A stretch of 64,000 nt of DNA from Blautia luti (GCF_013304735.1 NZ_JAAITI010000003.1:124001-188000), one strand, 5' to 3'. Positions 1-8,438 are shown, numbered from the stretch's first letter. Notes: generated by a model not told the origin, from the letters alone. Numbers and translations: made by a program.

Positions 1-258
1 AAGAGCATTCATGTAGGAGTCTTTCAGAAGAAGATTTCTCATTTCCTCTATGATACTGTCAAGCTGAAGCTCCACAATATTATCTGAAGTCTGTAGACTG
101 TAATAAAAATCCTGCTGATAATTTTCCACTATGTTATTTGTGGTCAGCGCAAAAATACTGACACCCAGGATCAGCATGGACAGAATGGAGATGGCTATGA
201 TCGCCACCTGGATCTGCTGCTGAATAGTACGTCTGTTTGTTTTCATCTTGTCAGCCAT
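1..258 (-). CDS. Sensor protein N-terminus (probable YesM-type histidine kinase), partial
   Basis: Only the first 86 codons are inside the window; the gene runs off the left edge. The protein starts MADKMKTNRR, then has one strong hydrophobic segment at about residues 19-39, followed by the start of an extracellular-looking helical region (DNIVELQLDSIIEEMRNLL). This is the usual beginning of a membrane histidine kinase of the YesM group or of a methyl-accepting protein; no catalytic domain is visible, so the family is an inference. The ATG is three bases after the stop of the BKACE gene, with AAAGG 11 bases upstream inside that gene, so it is co-transcribed with the acid-sugar genes. Confidence 0.6.
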   Translation of the reverse strand, partial: MADKMKTNRRTIQQQIQVAIIAISILSMLILGVSIFALTTNNIVENYQQDFYYSLQTSDNIVELQLDSIIEEMRNLLLKDSYMNAL

Positions 259-261
259 ATT

Positions 262-1083
262 TTATAATGCCTTTATCTTTAACATCTGTCTTACTTCATC
301 AGGGGTCATCGGTTCCATATCTTTTTCACGGAGCAGTTCTGCGGCCGCTTTGATAAGCTCTGCATTGGTTGTACATTGCACGCCGTTTTCCAGATAGTTG
401 GAATCCTCAAAACCAAGTCTTAAGGATACAGCTCCCATATCCAGGGCTTTGCTTACCATCTTGAAATCTTTACGGTTGGCCTCTGTGTATCCCCATAATA
501 CTTTGCCCTCATCCGGGAATGTCTCATAGAGATATTCTTTCATGTGACGTAGTGCATTTTCCGTTGCAGGCATCTCTCCGCCATGGCCGAATACCAGGGC
601 AAAAAGGATCGGGTCTACAAAGTGGAATTTCTCATCCAGCTCACGGACTGTGTTGATCATTCCAAGTTCAAATACCTCGATCTCCGGTCTTTTATCTTCA
701 CGGATCAGCTCGCCAACACAGTATTCCACATCATCAATGGGATTCTGATAAACGGCCTTTCCAAGGTTTACAGAACCTACATTTAAGCTGACTGCCTCTG
801 TGTACGGCGCGTAACAGGGCTGAACTCTCTCTTTGATGGTAAGGTCGGAAACACCGCCTGTGGAAATCTCAACTACAATGTCACAGGCTTCGCGGATATA
901 TCTGATTGTTTCATCCATAAGTGTCATATCCGGAGTGAGTTTTCCATGGACGTCTCTTACGTGGAGATGAACCATGGATGCTCCCAGTTTCCAACATTCA
1001 ATAACATCATCTGCGATTTTTCTCGGATTGATATCTGTATCTGACGCACTTACCGGTGCTACAGAAAGCATTATTTTTTTCAT
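262..1083 (-). CDS. BKACE-family 3-keto acid cleavage enzyme (DUF849)
   Basis: The 273-residue product has the hallmarks of the beta-keto acid cleavage enzymes, TIM-barrel zinc enzymes that join a beta-keto acid with acetyl-CoA to give acetoacetate and a new CoA ester. Seen: HLHVRD at 39-44 (the two His are expected metal ligands), EISTGG at 72-77, EVFELG at 136-141 and RLGFED at 212-217 (Glu216 as the probable third ligand). Length is normal. I place the start at 1083 rather than an upstream ATG at 1101 because 1083 gives an ATGA overlap with the GntR gene. The substrate cannot be read from sequence; the neighbours (acid-sugar kinase, racemase-like protein) suggest a four-carbon or related acid. 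Confidence 0.85.
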   Translation of the reverse strand: MKKIMLSVAPVSASDTDINPRKIADDVIECWKLGASMVHLHVRDVHGKLTPDMTLMDETIRYIREACDIVVEISTGGVSDLTIKERVQPCYAPYTEAVSLNVGSVNLGKAVYQNPIDDVEYCVGELIREDKRPEIEVFELGMINTVRELDEKFHFVDPILFALVFGHGGEMPATENALRHMKEYLYETFPDEGKVLWGYTEANRKDFKMVSKALDMGAVSLRLGFEDSNYLENGVQCTTNAELIKAAAELLREKDMEPMTPDEVRQMLKIKAL

Positions 1084-1784
1084 AATTTTTCTCCATTCCA
1101 ATATACATAATGATCAGTTACAGTCTGGACAATCTTGTCCTTTTCCCTTTTTGAGATTACTTCCAGAATCTCCCTGTGAAGCTCTGCAAAGTGGGAAACC
1201 TCGCCTTTTTTTATGACCTTGCAGATGGCCTCCAGGCGAGAAGGAACTGTCAGTCTTGTTATATATTCTGTAATGGTCACGATCTGAGGATTGTCTGAAA
1301 GCGCCGCAATTCCTGCATGAAATTCTGTATCTGTCCTCATGATCCGATTTGGATCCGGTTCCTTTTCATTCAGCGCAGCTTCCATCTTTTCCTGGATCTC
1401 ATAGAGATTTCTTATTTTCTCTTCATCCGGATCATTCTCAAGGATCACATTTAAGGTTCCGATCTCAATAACAGCCCGAAGCTGTACAAAGTCCTTCCAA
1501 CTGTTTTTCTTCAGGATGATCTGATAAAGCATGGGGTCAAGCAGTTTCTGATTATAAGTTTCGCTGACAAATGTACCGTCTGCACGTTTAATATAGACAA
1601 CACCATTTGCCTCCAGCTTCTTGATGGCTTCTCTCACAGAATTTCTTCCGGCCTCATATTGTCTGCATAATTCTACTTCTGTGGGAAGCTTTGAGCCGGG
1701 CTGGAATTCCCCTGAAATGATCCCGGATACAATTCCATCCACAACTCTGTCAACTACTGATTTTTTCTTCCCAGTTTCACTCAT
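1080..1784 (-). CDS. GntR/FadR-family transcriptional regulator
   Basis: This 234-residue regulator has an N-terminal winged helix at about 10-75 (SKLPTEVELCRQYEAGRNSV, then an EAIKKLEANG recognition segment and a GTFV wing) and an all-helical FCD-type effector domain at about 95-225. FCD regulators usually bind an organic acid or acid sugar and repress the adjacent catabolic operon. It sits inside the operon: its stop overlaps the BKACE start by ATGA, and it begins one base after the racemase-like gene stop. The duplicated 17-bp motif in the operon promoter (3909-3925 and 3962-3978) is a candidate operator for it; that link is inference. Confidence 0.88.
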   Translation of the reverse strand: MSETGKKKSVVDRVVDGIVSGIISGEFQPGSKLPTEVELCRQYEAGRNSVREAIKKLEANGVVYIKRADGTFVSETYNQKLLDPMLYQIILKKNSWKDFVQLRAVIEIGTLNVILENDPDEEKIRNLYEIQEKMEAALNEKEPDPNRIMRTDTEFHAGIAALSDNPQIVTITEYITRLTVPSRLEAICKVIKKGEVSHFAELHREILEVISKREKDKIVQTVTDHYVYWNGEKL

Positions 1785-1785
1785 T

Positions 1786-2460
1786 TTATTTTACTGTTCC
1801 CTTCTTCACCAGTGCTTTCTTTAACTCAGCAGCTCCAAATCTCGGGCTTGAAAGAACAATTTTGCCGAATTTCTCAGCAATATATTCCTCGCAGTATGCC
1901 ATGCTTCCCTGTGCAAAAAGTACTACGTCCACATCATCTGCGATCTTCTCAATGCTTTCTGCCATTCTTGCGCGGAACTCATCCTGATTCAGGCCAAACG
2001 CTCCCTCTACCAGGCAGTCAACCAGCTCCACATGCTTTCCGCACTCACGGCTCATACGGAGGATCGTGTTTTTGGTTGGCTCCAGTGTTGTCGCCAGAGT
2101 TGCCACTACGCCGATCTTCTTTCCCTGGCGTACTGCTTCACGGCACATCTCCTCATCTACACGGACGATCGGCACACCGATATATTTTGCCGCATCCTGG
2201 GCTGCATCTGCAACTTCACCTACAGATGAGCACAGGTTTAACATTGCCTCGCAGTCCTCGCCTACTGCCTTCATGTACATTCCGATCAGTCTGGCTGCTG
2301 CTTTCGGTGTAACATATCCTGCATCTCTTGTCTCTGCCAGGATAGAAGGATCCTCAATGCTGTATAACTCTACATCTTCTCCAAGCTGTCCTTTTACTTC
2401 TTTTTCTACAAGTTCGATAAGCTCCGGTGTTGTACTGGTATAAATTAATCCTACTTTCAT
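1786..2460 (-). CDS. Asp/Glu/hydantoin racemase-superfamily protein
   Basis: The 224 residues show the two-lobed Asp/Glu racemase fold. The start is MKVGLIYTST, the first catalytic cysteine is in NLCSSVGE (Cys77), and the second lobe has VVLFAQGSMAY. In true racemases the second lobe carries a second cysteine (typically GCTG); here the aligned stretch reads AQGS, so a two-cysteine racemase mechanism is doubtful. An isomerase or decarboxylase role, as in other single-Cys members, is possible. It lies between the DUF1537 kinase (15-base gap) and the GntR gene with a good AAAGGAG site, so it belongs to the same acid-sugar operon. The substrate is unknown. Confidence 0.8.
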   Translation of the reverse strand: MKVGLIYTSTTPELIELVEKEVKGQLGEDVELYSIEDPSILAETRDAGYVTPKAAARLIGMYMKAVGEDCEAMLNLCSSVGEVADAAQDAAKYIGVPIVRVDEEMCREAVRQGKKIGVVATLATTLEPTKNTILRMSRECGKHVELVDCLVEGAFGLNQDEFRARMAESIEKIADDVDVVLFAQGSMAYCEEYIAEKFGKIVLSSPRFGAAELKKALVKKGTVK

Positions 2461-2474
2461 TTTTCTGATCTCCT

Positions 2475-3908
2475 TTATTTATTCATTAAAATTTCTACTG
2501 CTTCACGTAAGGTTTTGATCTCGCCCACATTTCCCGGAAAGATCACATATGGGATCCCAGGGAATTTGCTTTCTCTGCCTGTCTGCCATACAGGGATTCC
2601 AGGTCTTATCTGTCCCAGGACTTTTGCATGTTTTACTCTCAGGGCTTTTACGCCTACATCACTGGATGTGATGCCGCCTTTTGCAACTACAAAGGCAGGT
2701 GTCACCTCAAGCTCTCCCACACATTTCTGAAGGGCATCGCTGATCTTTACAGAACGCTTCAGTGCTTCCTCCGGTGTATCGTTTTCTACTTTTAAAAGCG
2801 CACGTTTTGTAGAAACACACACTGTGTTTCCTTTGCGGATCAGATCCTGGATCATGGTAAGGACACGTTTTGTCTCCTCCTCCAGTTTTCCTTCTTCAAG
2901 GACCAGATCGGAATTTAACTCGATAAATGTAATATCGGAAATATTTTTCAGCTCATTTAACTGTGCAGTTGTCTTGGCTGTGTGGCTTCCTACGACGATA
3001 ATACCTCCTGCCGCTGTCTCTTTGTTTATCATCTCTTCCCTGGCAAGATAAGCCTTGTCGGAAATATTGCCGAATGCTTTTACCAGGGCTGCTGCTGTAC
3101 GGAAAGTATAATGTTTTCCCTGTGCAATGGCACGGTAAAGCGCTGTACAGAAAATCTTCACATCAATATTGTCAATGGCATTTACGATGATCTTTCCGTA
3201 GTTTTCCACTGACATAAGTTTTTTCCGGATCTTAGCGTAATCCATGCTGCGAAGAAGCTCCAGGGAAATTGTAACGCAGTCTTCTGCCTTGAACTCACCT
3301 TTTGTCTTCTCCTCTACATACTCGCACAAATTACTGGATGTATAACCAAAAGTCTCATCTTTTGCAAACTCGGTCTGACCTGCCGGAACAAGCTCATCAC
3401 CATATTTTACATAATGGACATTGTTTAATGTAAATCTTCCGCCTTCTTTAAAGTAAGGACAAAGGATCTCGCCATCCACTTTCCATGGATTTCTCTTTTC
3501 CATCTCTTCTTTTACAATTTTGGTTTCCAGCGGAAAATGTCCTCTCAAAGTAGAATCACTTCGATTGATGATGCAATATTCCATGCCGGCCTCATCTGCT
3601 GCGCTCTGAACATTGTTTACGATCTCACGGTGAGCCTTTATGGTTTCTTCTTCTGTGAAACCACGGGAATTGGTCAGTACAAAGAAAAGCTTGTTTTTCT
3701 CTGCAAAGCCTTCTCTCATGCTCTCTACACTCCAGTCCGTATAAACGGACACATCGTGTACTGTCTGCACGCCTGTGGGGTCATCGTCAAGAACTATGAT
3801 CTTTAAGCCGAATTTTTCTGCCTCCTCAGTCAGAAGCCTGTCCACTTCCGCCACGTCCGGAATGGGATATTTATTCAGGATCTCAGCACTGATTGTCTTC
3901 TCGTTCAT
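2475..3908 (-). CDS. Four-carbon acid sugar kinase family protein (DUF1537)
   Basis: A 477-residue kinase of the family that includes OtnK, DtnK and DenK, which phosphorylate erythronate, threonate and related acids. Seen: the substrate-domain signature DDDPTG at 41-46, NRSDSTLRGH-like substrate loop, and the C-terminal nucleotide-binding signatures GGITSSD at 411-417 and FPGNVGE at 457-463. Length is full. It is the first gene of the operon, directly downstream of a strong promoter at 3958-3986. The usual partners (a PdxA2-type dehydrogenase or an OtnC aldolase) are absent from the visible locus; instead there are a racemase-like protein and a BKACE enzyme, so the pathway may differ from the known threonate/erythronate routes. 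Confidence 0.9.
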   Translation of the reverse strand: MNEKTISAEILNKYPIPDVAEVDRLLTEEAEKFGLKIIVLDDDPTGVQTVHDVSVYTDWSVESMREGFAEKNKLFFVLTNSRGFTEEETIKAHREIVNNVQSAADEAGMEYCIINRSDSTLRGHFPLETKIVKEEMEKRNPWKVDGEILCPYFKEGGRFTLNNVHYVKYGDELVPAGQTEFAKDETFGYTSSNLCEYVEEKTKGEFKAEDCVTISLELLRSMDYAKIRKKLMSVENYGKIIVNAIDNIDVKIFCTALYRAIAQGKHYTFRTAAALVKAFGNISDKAYLAREEMINKETAAGGIIVVGSHTAKTTAQLNELKNISDITFIELNSDLVLEEGKLEEETKRVLTMIQDLIRKGNTVCVSTKRALLKVENDTPEEALKRSVKISDALQKCVGELEVTPAFVVAKGGITSSDVGVKALRVKHAKVLGQIRPGIPVWQTGRESKFPGIPYVIFPGNVGEIKTLREAVEILMNK

Positions 3909-3925
3909 TAAACATCCTACCTTTG
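3909..3925 (-). promoter_or_regulatory. Operator-like repeat copy 2 (over kinase ribosome site)
   Basis: Minus-strand CAAAGGTAGGATGTTTA differs from the promoter copy at one base. It contains the AGG ribosome-binding site of the kinase gene and ends at its start codon. Repeat starts are 53 bases apart, about five helical turns, which would suit a pair of GntR dimers. Confidence 0.5.
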
Positions 3926-3957
3926 CTTTTAAAAAAATTTACTCTGTCTAAATCCAT

Positions 3958-3986
3958 AGTATAAACATCCTACGTTTGAAATGCAA
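3958..3986 (-). promoter_or_regulatory. Sigma-A promoter of the acid-sugar operon
   Basis: On the minus strand, TTGCAT (3981-3986), a 17-base spacer and TATACT (3958-3963) form a near-consensus promoter about 50 bases upstream of the kinase start codon. The spacer contains one copy of a 17-bp repeated motif, so a repressor bound there would block RNA polymerase. Confidence 0.8.
3962..3978 (-). promoter_or_regulatory. Operator-like repeat copy 1 (inside promoter spacer)
   Basis: Minus-strand CAAACGTAGGATGTTTA lies between the -35 and -10 hexamers. It is an imperfect dyad (AAAC-N7-GTTT) whose centre, GT-N3-AT, resembles the GT-N3-AC core of FadR-type GntR operators. A second copy with 16 of 17 identical bases is at 3909-3925. 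Confidence 0.6.
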
Positions 3987-4071
3987 GGTGAATCAATAAT
4001 ATTTTGACATAATCCAAAAAAAGTCTTAATGGAATTTTCATAGTCTGTCAGTGGTTTTTCCGGGAGGAAAG

Positions 4072-4080
4072 TGGTATACT
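4072..4080 (+). promoter_or_regulatory. Extended -10 promoter for dacA
   Basis: TG at 4072-4073, one base, then TATACT at 4075-4080 make an extended -10 element; no good -35 is 17 bases upstream. Transcription would start near 4087, giving a leader of about 155 bases before dacA. The rest of the 3987-4243 gap shows nothing else I can name. Confidence 0.45.
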
Positions 4081-4243
4081 ACTACAGAATCTTGAGGGCA
4101 AAAATACAGCGTTTCATTAATACAATGCTATAATTAATGAAATACTGCACCTCATCACAAAACGGGCAAGATTTTTTCGGTTACTGATTCTCAAATGAAT
4201 AATAACCTTCTCGCCCGGATTTATCACTGAAAGGTATCTTGTT

Positions 4244-5533
4244 ATGAAAAATATGAAAAAACGATCCTTGCGCCGGATCTTTGCAGGCATTCTCGGCATA
4301 GGGATCCTGCTCACAGGCGCAGCTCCCTGCGCGGCGGCTGCCTATGGATACGATGAATATGGTGATCCTATCGTCACTGCCACACCGATTCCTGATGGTC
4401 AGGCCGCAGCAGTCACGCCTGCTCACTCCAGCTATTATTCACAGGCTGCCGACACCGATTCCATTGACGGGTGGCCCAAAGGTCCCGGCATCGAAGCACA
4501 GGCTGCAGTCCTTATGGACGTAAATACAGAATCCGTTCTTTATTCCAAAAATGCGGACACACAGCTCTACCCTGCCAGCATCACGAAGATCCTGACTACA
4601 CTGCTTGCCTGCGAAAATCTGAACGCTAAGACAAACATTACCGTATCTGAGAACGCTTCCACCAGTGTAACTGCCGGAGATTCCAGTATTTATGCTGCTC
4701 CCGGTGAAGAATTCACCAGGGATCAGGCCCTGATGGCTGTCATGCTCCAGTCCGCTAATGAAATGTCTGTCGCCGTTGCGGAAGAAGTTTCCGGCTCTGT
4801 AAAGAAATTCACAGAACTCATGAACTGGCGCGCCAAGCTTTTTGGCTGCAAGAACACACACTTTAACAATCCCAACGGTCTTCCGGATGAGAATCATTAC
4901 ACCACAGCCTCCGACATGGCAAAGATCGCCAAATCCGCCTGGCTGAATCCTCTTTTCCGGCGATACTGCACCAAACGTTATTACGAGATCCCGCCTACCA
5001 ATAAATTTGCGGAAGCCCGCCAGCTGCTCAATCATCACAAGATGATGAAAAACGGCGAATATTATTATGAAGGCGTCCGTGGCGGAAAAACAGGCTACAC
5101 GGATGCATCCGGCAACACACTTGTCACCTACTGCAAACGGGGAAATATAACGCTGGTAGCCGTGATCCTGAATTCTACTTCCGCGGCAAATGCTTACAGC
5201 GATACCGCTTCTCTTTTTAATTATGGTTTTGAAAATTTTGAAAAGGTGGATATGAAGGTGTCCATGGAGCCAGTCCCGTTTAAGGTACTCCCTTGTGACA
5301 AATATATCCTTAAGAATAACGGAAACACCTATCCGTTTTATTATCAGACAAAGGTTTATGTGACTCTTCCAAAAGGTATCAAAAAATCACAGCTTAACAA
5401 ACGCCAGGCCGTTCTTCAGAATGCTGTCGGCCCACTGCGTCTGAAAAGCAAATATTATTATAAGAAACAAATGGTCGGATGGGGAATGCAATACGAACGA
5501 AACATCGTATCAGATCTTCTCCTGGCTTCGTAA
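4244..5533 (+). CDS. dacA: D-alanyl-D-alanine carboxypeptidase (peptidase S11)
   Basis: A 429-residue penicillin-binding protein that trims the terminal D-Ala from peptidoglycan stem peptides outside the membrane. Seen: a positively charged start and hydrophobic signal peptide (about 1-33), the S-x-x-K tetrad SITK at 112-115, the S-x-N motif SAN at 170-172 and the KTG motif at 272-274. The C-terminal 130 residues form a second, beta-rich region. Length suits the DacA/PBP5-like family of Firmicutes. Its 3' end overlaps the convergent exonuclease gene by 24 bases, with no separate terminator between them. Confidence 0.93.
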   Translation: MKNMKKRSLRRIFAGILGIGILLTGAAPCAAAAYGYDEYGDPIVTATPIPDGQAAAVTPAHSSYYSQAADTDSIDGWPKGPGIEAQAAVLMDVNTESVLYSKNADTQLYPASITKILTTLLACENLNAKTNITVSENASTSVTAGDSSIYAAPGEEFTRDQALMAVMLQSANEMSVAVAEEVSGSVKKFTELMNWRAKLFGCKNTHFNNPNGLPDENHYTTASDMAKIAKSAWLNPLFRRYCTKRYYEIPPTNKFAEARQLLNHHKMMKNGEYYYEGVRGGKTGYTDASGNTLVTYCKRGNITLVAVILNSTSAANAYSDTASLFNYGFENFEKVDMKVSMEPVPFKVLPCDKYILKNNGNTYPFYYQTKVYVTLPKGIKKSQLNKRQAVLQNAVGPLRLKSKYYYKKQMVGWGMQYERNIVSDLLLAS

Positions 5534-6466
5534 CATTTTCCTGCGGCGGAGAGATTCGTGCTTTTCACGGATCTCATCCGCCGCTTCTGTATCTTCTGCT
5601 CTCAGGGTCTTCACCCCGAAATATTTTCCCTCGTCGGTTTTTCGGATCCGGATCTTTCCGGCAACAGGTCCATGCTCATGGCAAAGGGCAAGGCTGTAAT
5701 ATACCTTGGAATTGTTGGTACTGAACCAGCGGATCTTCCTCTTGGCAGGGCATCTGCAGATAGGACACATGGTACTTACCATAGTACGGTCCTTCATCAG
5801 ACGCTCCTTTGATACAAATTCCCTGGACACAAACTTGTCATGGTCTGTATAGGAAATATAGATCTCGCTGTCTCTGGATTTTGGATTCTGATATACATCC
5901 AGGGACGGATGGCGGATCATGCAGGCTTCATCGATCTCCAGGAGTATCCTGGCAGTATAGCTGGCGTCTGCCAGTGCCCGGTGAAAATCCCGGCTTTTGG
6001 GAAGCTGCAGGTAGTCTGTAGCATATTCCAGGGAACGCCTGGATATTCCGTCCTCGAATTTTATGCTGAAAAGTTTCTGCACATCGTAGTAATGCACCGG
6101 CCCTGGCATCAGCTTCAGAAGATTATAGTATTTCATATTGCGCTGAAGTTCCATCACATCCTGGTCTCCCCAGGTAAAAAAGCGATACTCCTCCCCGCAC
6201 CATTCCAGGAATCTGCGGATCGCCCTTGGAAAAGGGATGCCTTTTTCCAGTTCATGATAATCCACGTGGATCACTTCGTGGATACTGTCGTGGATCCAGT
6301 GGTACACTTTGGGCTTGATCAGGCACTGAAAGGTATCAACGATCTCTCTTTTTTCATTTAATTTTACTGCCCCGATCTCTATGATCTCAAACGGGAGCCG
6401 ACTATCCGGATGTCTTCTTCCATCCGGATTCTGGTTCCATTCCAGGTCAAATACAATATAGTTCAT
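5510..6466 (-). CDS. DEDDh 3'-5' exonuclease family protein (KapD/ERI-1-like)
   Basis: The 318-residue protein begins with the exonuclease I motif FDLEWN (Asp7, Glu9), continues with WGDQD (Asp101) and ends the catalytic domain with FHRALADA (His162, Asp167), i.e. the full DEDDh set of RNase T/DnaQ-like nucleases. The arrangement of I-FDLEWNQ resembles KapD/ERI-1-type exonucleases acting on RNA ends. After residue 200 there is a separate tail with CPICRC and a later CHEHG, which looks like a small zinc-binding ribbon. It is convergent with dacA and starts with an AGAGGAC ribosome site. Its substrate is not known. Confidence 0.85.
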   Translation of the reverse strand: MNYIVFDLEWNQNPDGRRHPDSRLPFEIIEIGAVKLNEKREIVDTFQCLIKPKVYHWIHDSIHEVIHVDYHELEKGIPFPRAIRRFLEWCGEEYRFFTWGDQDVMELQRNMKYYNLLKLMPGPVHYYDVQKLFSIKFEDGISRRSLEYATDYLQLPKSRDFHRALADASYTARILLEIDEACMIRHPSLDVYQNPKSRDSEIYISYTDHDKFVSREFVSKERLMKDRTMVSTMCPICRCPAKRKIRWFSTNNSKVYYSLALCHEHGPVAGKIRIRKTDEGKYFGVKTLRAEDTEAADEIREKHESLRRRKMLRSQEKI

Positions 6467-6536
6467 GGGTTTTCTGTCCTCTTATCTGACTGCTCAGCTG
6501 CTTCATAAATGCAGCTGTTTCCGGATCGTTGTCCGG

Positions 6537-7499
6537 CTATTTCATATTTTTGCATTCGGACACAGAATAAATCGCTTCAAACAGCTCCTGCTGGAAGCTT
6601 TCTGTATCTGCATCTGTCAGAATCATATCTTTCATTTCGTCTTCTTCGTGTAGCCACCAGCGGAAATCGCATAATGTGGCACCCCGTCCGGCACCGTCTG
6701 AACAATCCACATCCAGGAATACTTTTTCTGTTTTAAAGAACTCCGGATGGATGAGATACATAAACGGTACAGCAGCATGGATACTTGCCACGCAGCGATA
6801 TTTGGAAAAATTTTCAAGTACGTAGCCAGCCATATCTCCACAGGCTCTGGCTGCCGGATCACCGGACTGGCACAGCTTCATGATCTGGTTTCTGGTGAGA
6901 TTACATTTCAGGGTAGCATCCAGTCCACACATGATCAGTGGGATTCCGGAATCGAATACGATCTTTGCCGCCTCCGGATCTGCGTAGATGTTGAATTCCG
7001 CTGCCGGTGTGATGTTTCCGCCTTTTGCTGCGCCGCCTGTAAATACAATTTTTCTGATCTTATTCTTTATTTCAGGAAAAACCTTCAACAGAAGTGCAAG
7101 ATTAGTCATTGGTGCAGTTTCGATCATTACTACCTGCTCGCCCTCCGGAATGGCCTTCAGAATGTCACGTATAAAAAGCACTGCATTATCAGAAGCAGCC
7201 TCTGATTTTGCTTCCGGCAGTACGCAATGGCCAAGCCCTGTCTCTCCGTGGAATTCTTCCGCATAAATTGCCGCTTTTACAAGAGGACGGTCCTGGCCTC
7301 CTGCCACCGGAACCTTCAGTCCGTAAAAATCCACCAGCTCCAGTGCATTTTGGGTCACTCTTTCTATCCTGGTACTTCCTGCAGATGTCGTCACTGCAAG
7401 CAGCTCCAGTTCATCCTGATGTGCTGCCGCATATGCCAGTGCGATCCCGTCATCGATTCCGGGATCACAGTCCATGATAACCTTGATCTTATCTCCCAT
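6537..7499 (-). CDS. Nucleoside hydrolase (IUNH family)
   Basis: A 320-residue ribonucleoside hydrolase, which splits nucleosides into base and ribose for salvage. The diagnostic calcium-binding motif DCDPGIDD is at 10-17, and the usual ETAPMTNLALLL, VFTGGA and NIYADPEAA segments follow. The last family motif (a catalytic His in the active-site pocket) is replaced by a more variable stretch, so base specificity cannot be stated. It is a single gene behind its own strong promoter at 7571-7599, with an AGAGGTG ribosome site. Confidence 0.9.
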   Translation of the reverse strand: MGDKIKVIMDCDPGIDDGIALAYAAAHQDELELLAVTTSAGSTRIERVTQNALELVDFYGLKVPVAGGQDRPLVKAAIYAEEFHGETGLGHCVLPEAKSEAASDNAVLFIRDILKAIPEGEQVVMIETAPMTNLALLLKVFPEIKNKIRKIVFTGGAAKGGNITPAAEFNIYADPEAAKIVFDSGIPLIMCGLDATLKCNLTRNQIMKLCQSGDPAARACGDMAGYVLENFSKYRCVASIHAAVPFMYLIHPEFFKTEKVFLDVDCSDGAGRGATLCDFRWWLHEEDEMKDMILTDADTESFQQELFEAIYSVSECKNMK

Positions 7500-7570
7500 A
7501 TATTCACCTCTGTAAAAACTCTTTCCCCAATTTTATAGTATTGCCGAATTTCCGCTGTTTACCTATTCCA

Positions 7571-7599
7571 AGTATAACAGAGTGAGGAAAGAGTGTAAA
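7571..7599 (-). promoter_or_regulatory. Sigma-A promoter of the nucleoside hydrolase gene
   Basis: Minus-strand TTTACA (7594-7599), 17-base spacer, TATACT (7571-7576), about 65 bases before the start codon. Confidence 0.75.
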
Positions 7600-7644
7600 G
7601 TTAATCAGAATTCACCTCTGTACTTCAGGCCGAAACGTAAAGAA

Positions 7645-7671
7645 CCCCTCTGCCGGGCATTGGCAGAGGGG
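7645..7671 (-). terminator. Terminator-like hairpin after hsp20
   Basis: A perfect 10-bp stem (CCCCTCTGCC with GGCAGAGGGG) and a 7-base loop, followed on the minus strand by TTCTTT. It is the only strong structure in the 336 bases between the hydrolase and hsp20 genes; the remainder of that gap (7672-7835) shows nothing recognisable. Confidence 0.65.
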
Positions 7672-7835
7672 TGGAAAAAAGGGGGTTATATTCATTTATA
7701 TAAACAAATGCAATGTGCAATTTGGATCTTTAATATTTGCAATATCCGTTTGGGTTGTTCCGGATATTGTTATTATGCTATATCCCATCACCCAGGACTT
7801 GCAATCCAGTACCTGGGCTTCACAATAAATGCTGT

Positions 7836-8273
7836 TCAATCAATAGAAACAAATTTCTTCTCTTCTGCTTCTTTCTTGGTCTCTTCCTTCGGGAAGGTTA
7901 CATGAAGGATTCCGTTCTCATATTTCGCATGGATATCTTCATGCTTAATGCTCGAGCCTACATAAAAGCTTCTGTTGCAGGTTCCTGTATAACGTTCTCT
8001 GCGAACATATTTACCTTTATCATCCTTCTCGTCCTTCTTCTCTTCTCTGGTTGCCTGAATGTTCAGATAACCATTCTTCAGCTGGATCTTCACATCCTCT
8101 TTCTTAAATCCCGGAAGATCGATCTCCAGTTCATAATTGCCATCTACATCACGGATATCTGTCTTCATCATATCCTTCACCTGAGGATAAGCATTGGCAG
8201 CTGCCTGACGGCCTGTCGGATATCCCATAAAATCATCAAATAAATCTTCTCCGAAAATACTTGGCATTAACAT
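7836..8273 (-). CDS. Hsp20/alpha-crystallin small heat-shock protein
   Basis: The 145-residue protein has a short variable N-terminus (MLMPSIFGEDLFDDFMG) and an alpha-crystallin domain at about 39-135, including ELEIDLPGFKKEDVKI and the ENGILHVTFPK strand. Such proteins form oligomers that hold unfolding proteins for refolding by DnaK. Start codon is preceded by AGGAGG at ideal spacing. It is monocistronic: its own promoter lies about 135 bases upstream and is overlapped by a CIRCE element, which means control by the HrcA repressor. Confidence 0.95.
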   Translation of the reverse strand: MLMPSIFGEDLFDDFMGYPTGRQAAANAYPQVKDMMKTDIRDVDGNYELEIDLPGFKKEDVKIQLKNGYLNIQATREEKKDEKDDKGKYVRRERYTGTCNRSFYVGSSIKHEDIHAKYENGILHVTFPKEETKKEAEEKKFVSID

Positions 8274-8409
8274 AACTCATTCCTCCTGATCTATATTCGC
8301 TGCGTGCTGCGCAGGCGTTTTTAATTTACTGTTTCTGAAAACATCTGCTAATTCTGTAAGAACTTTCTCCGGAAGATTTCTTTTTTCTCTCTTCCTTTGT
8401 TCTGTATGT

Positions 8410-8438
8410 ACTATAACACGCATTATTAGCACTGTCAA
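8410..8438 (-). promoter_or_regulatory. Consensus sigma-A promoter of hsp20
   Basis: Minus-strand TTGACA (8433-8438), 17-base spacer, TATAGT (8410-8415). The -35 box lies within the CIRCE element. Transcription would leave a leader of about 130 bases with a GC-rich hairpin (CTGCG/CGCAG) just before the ribosome site. Confidence 0.85.
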
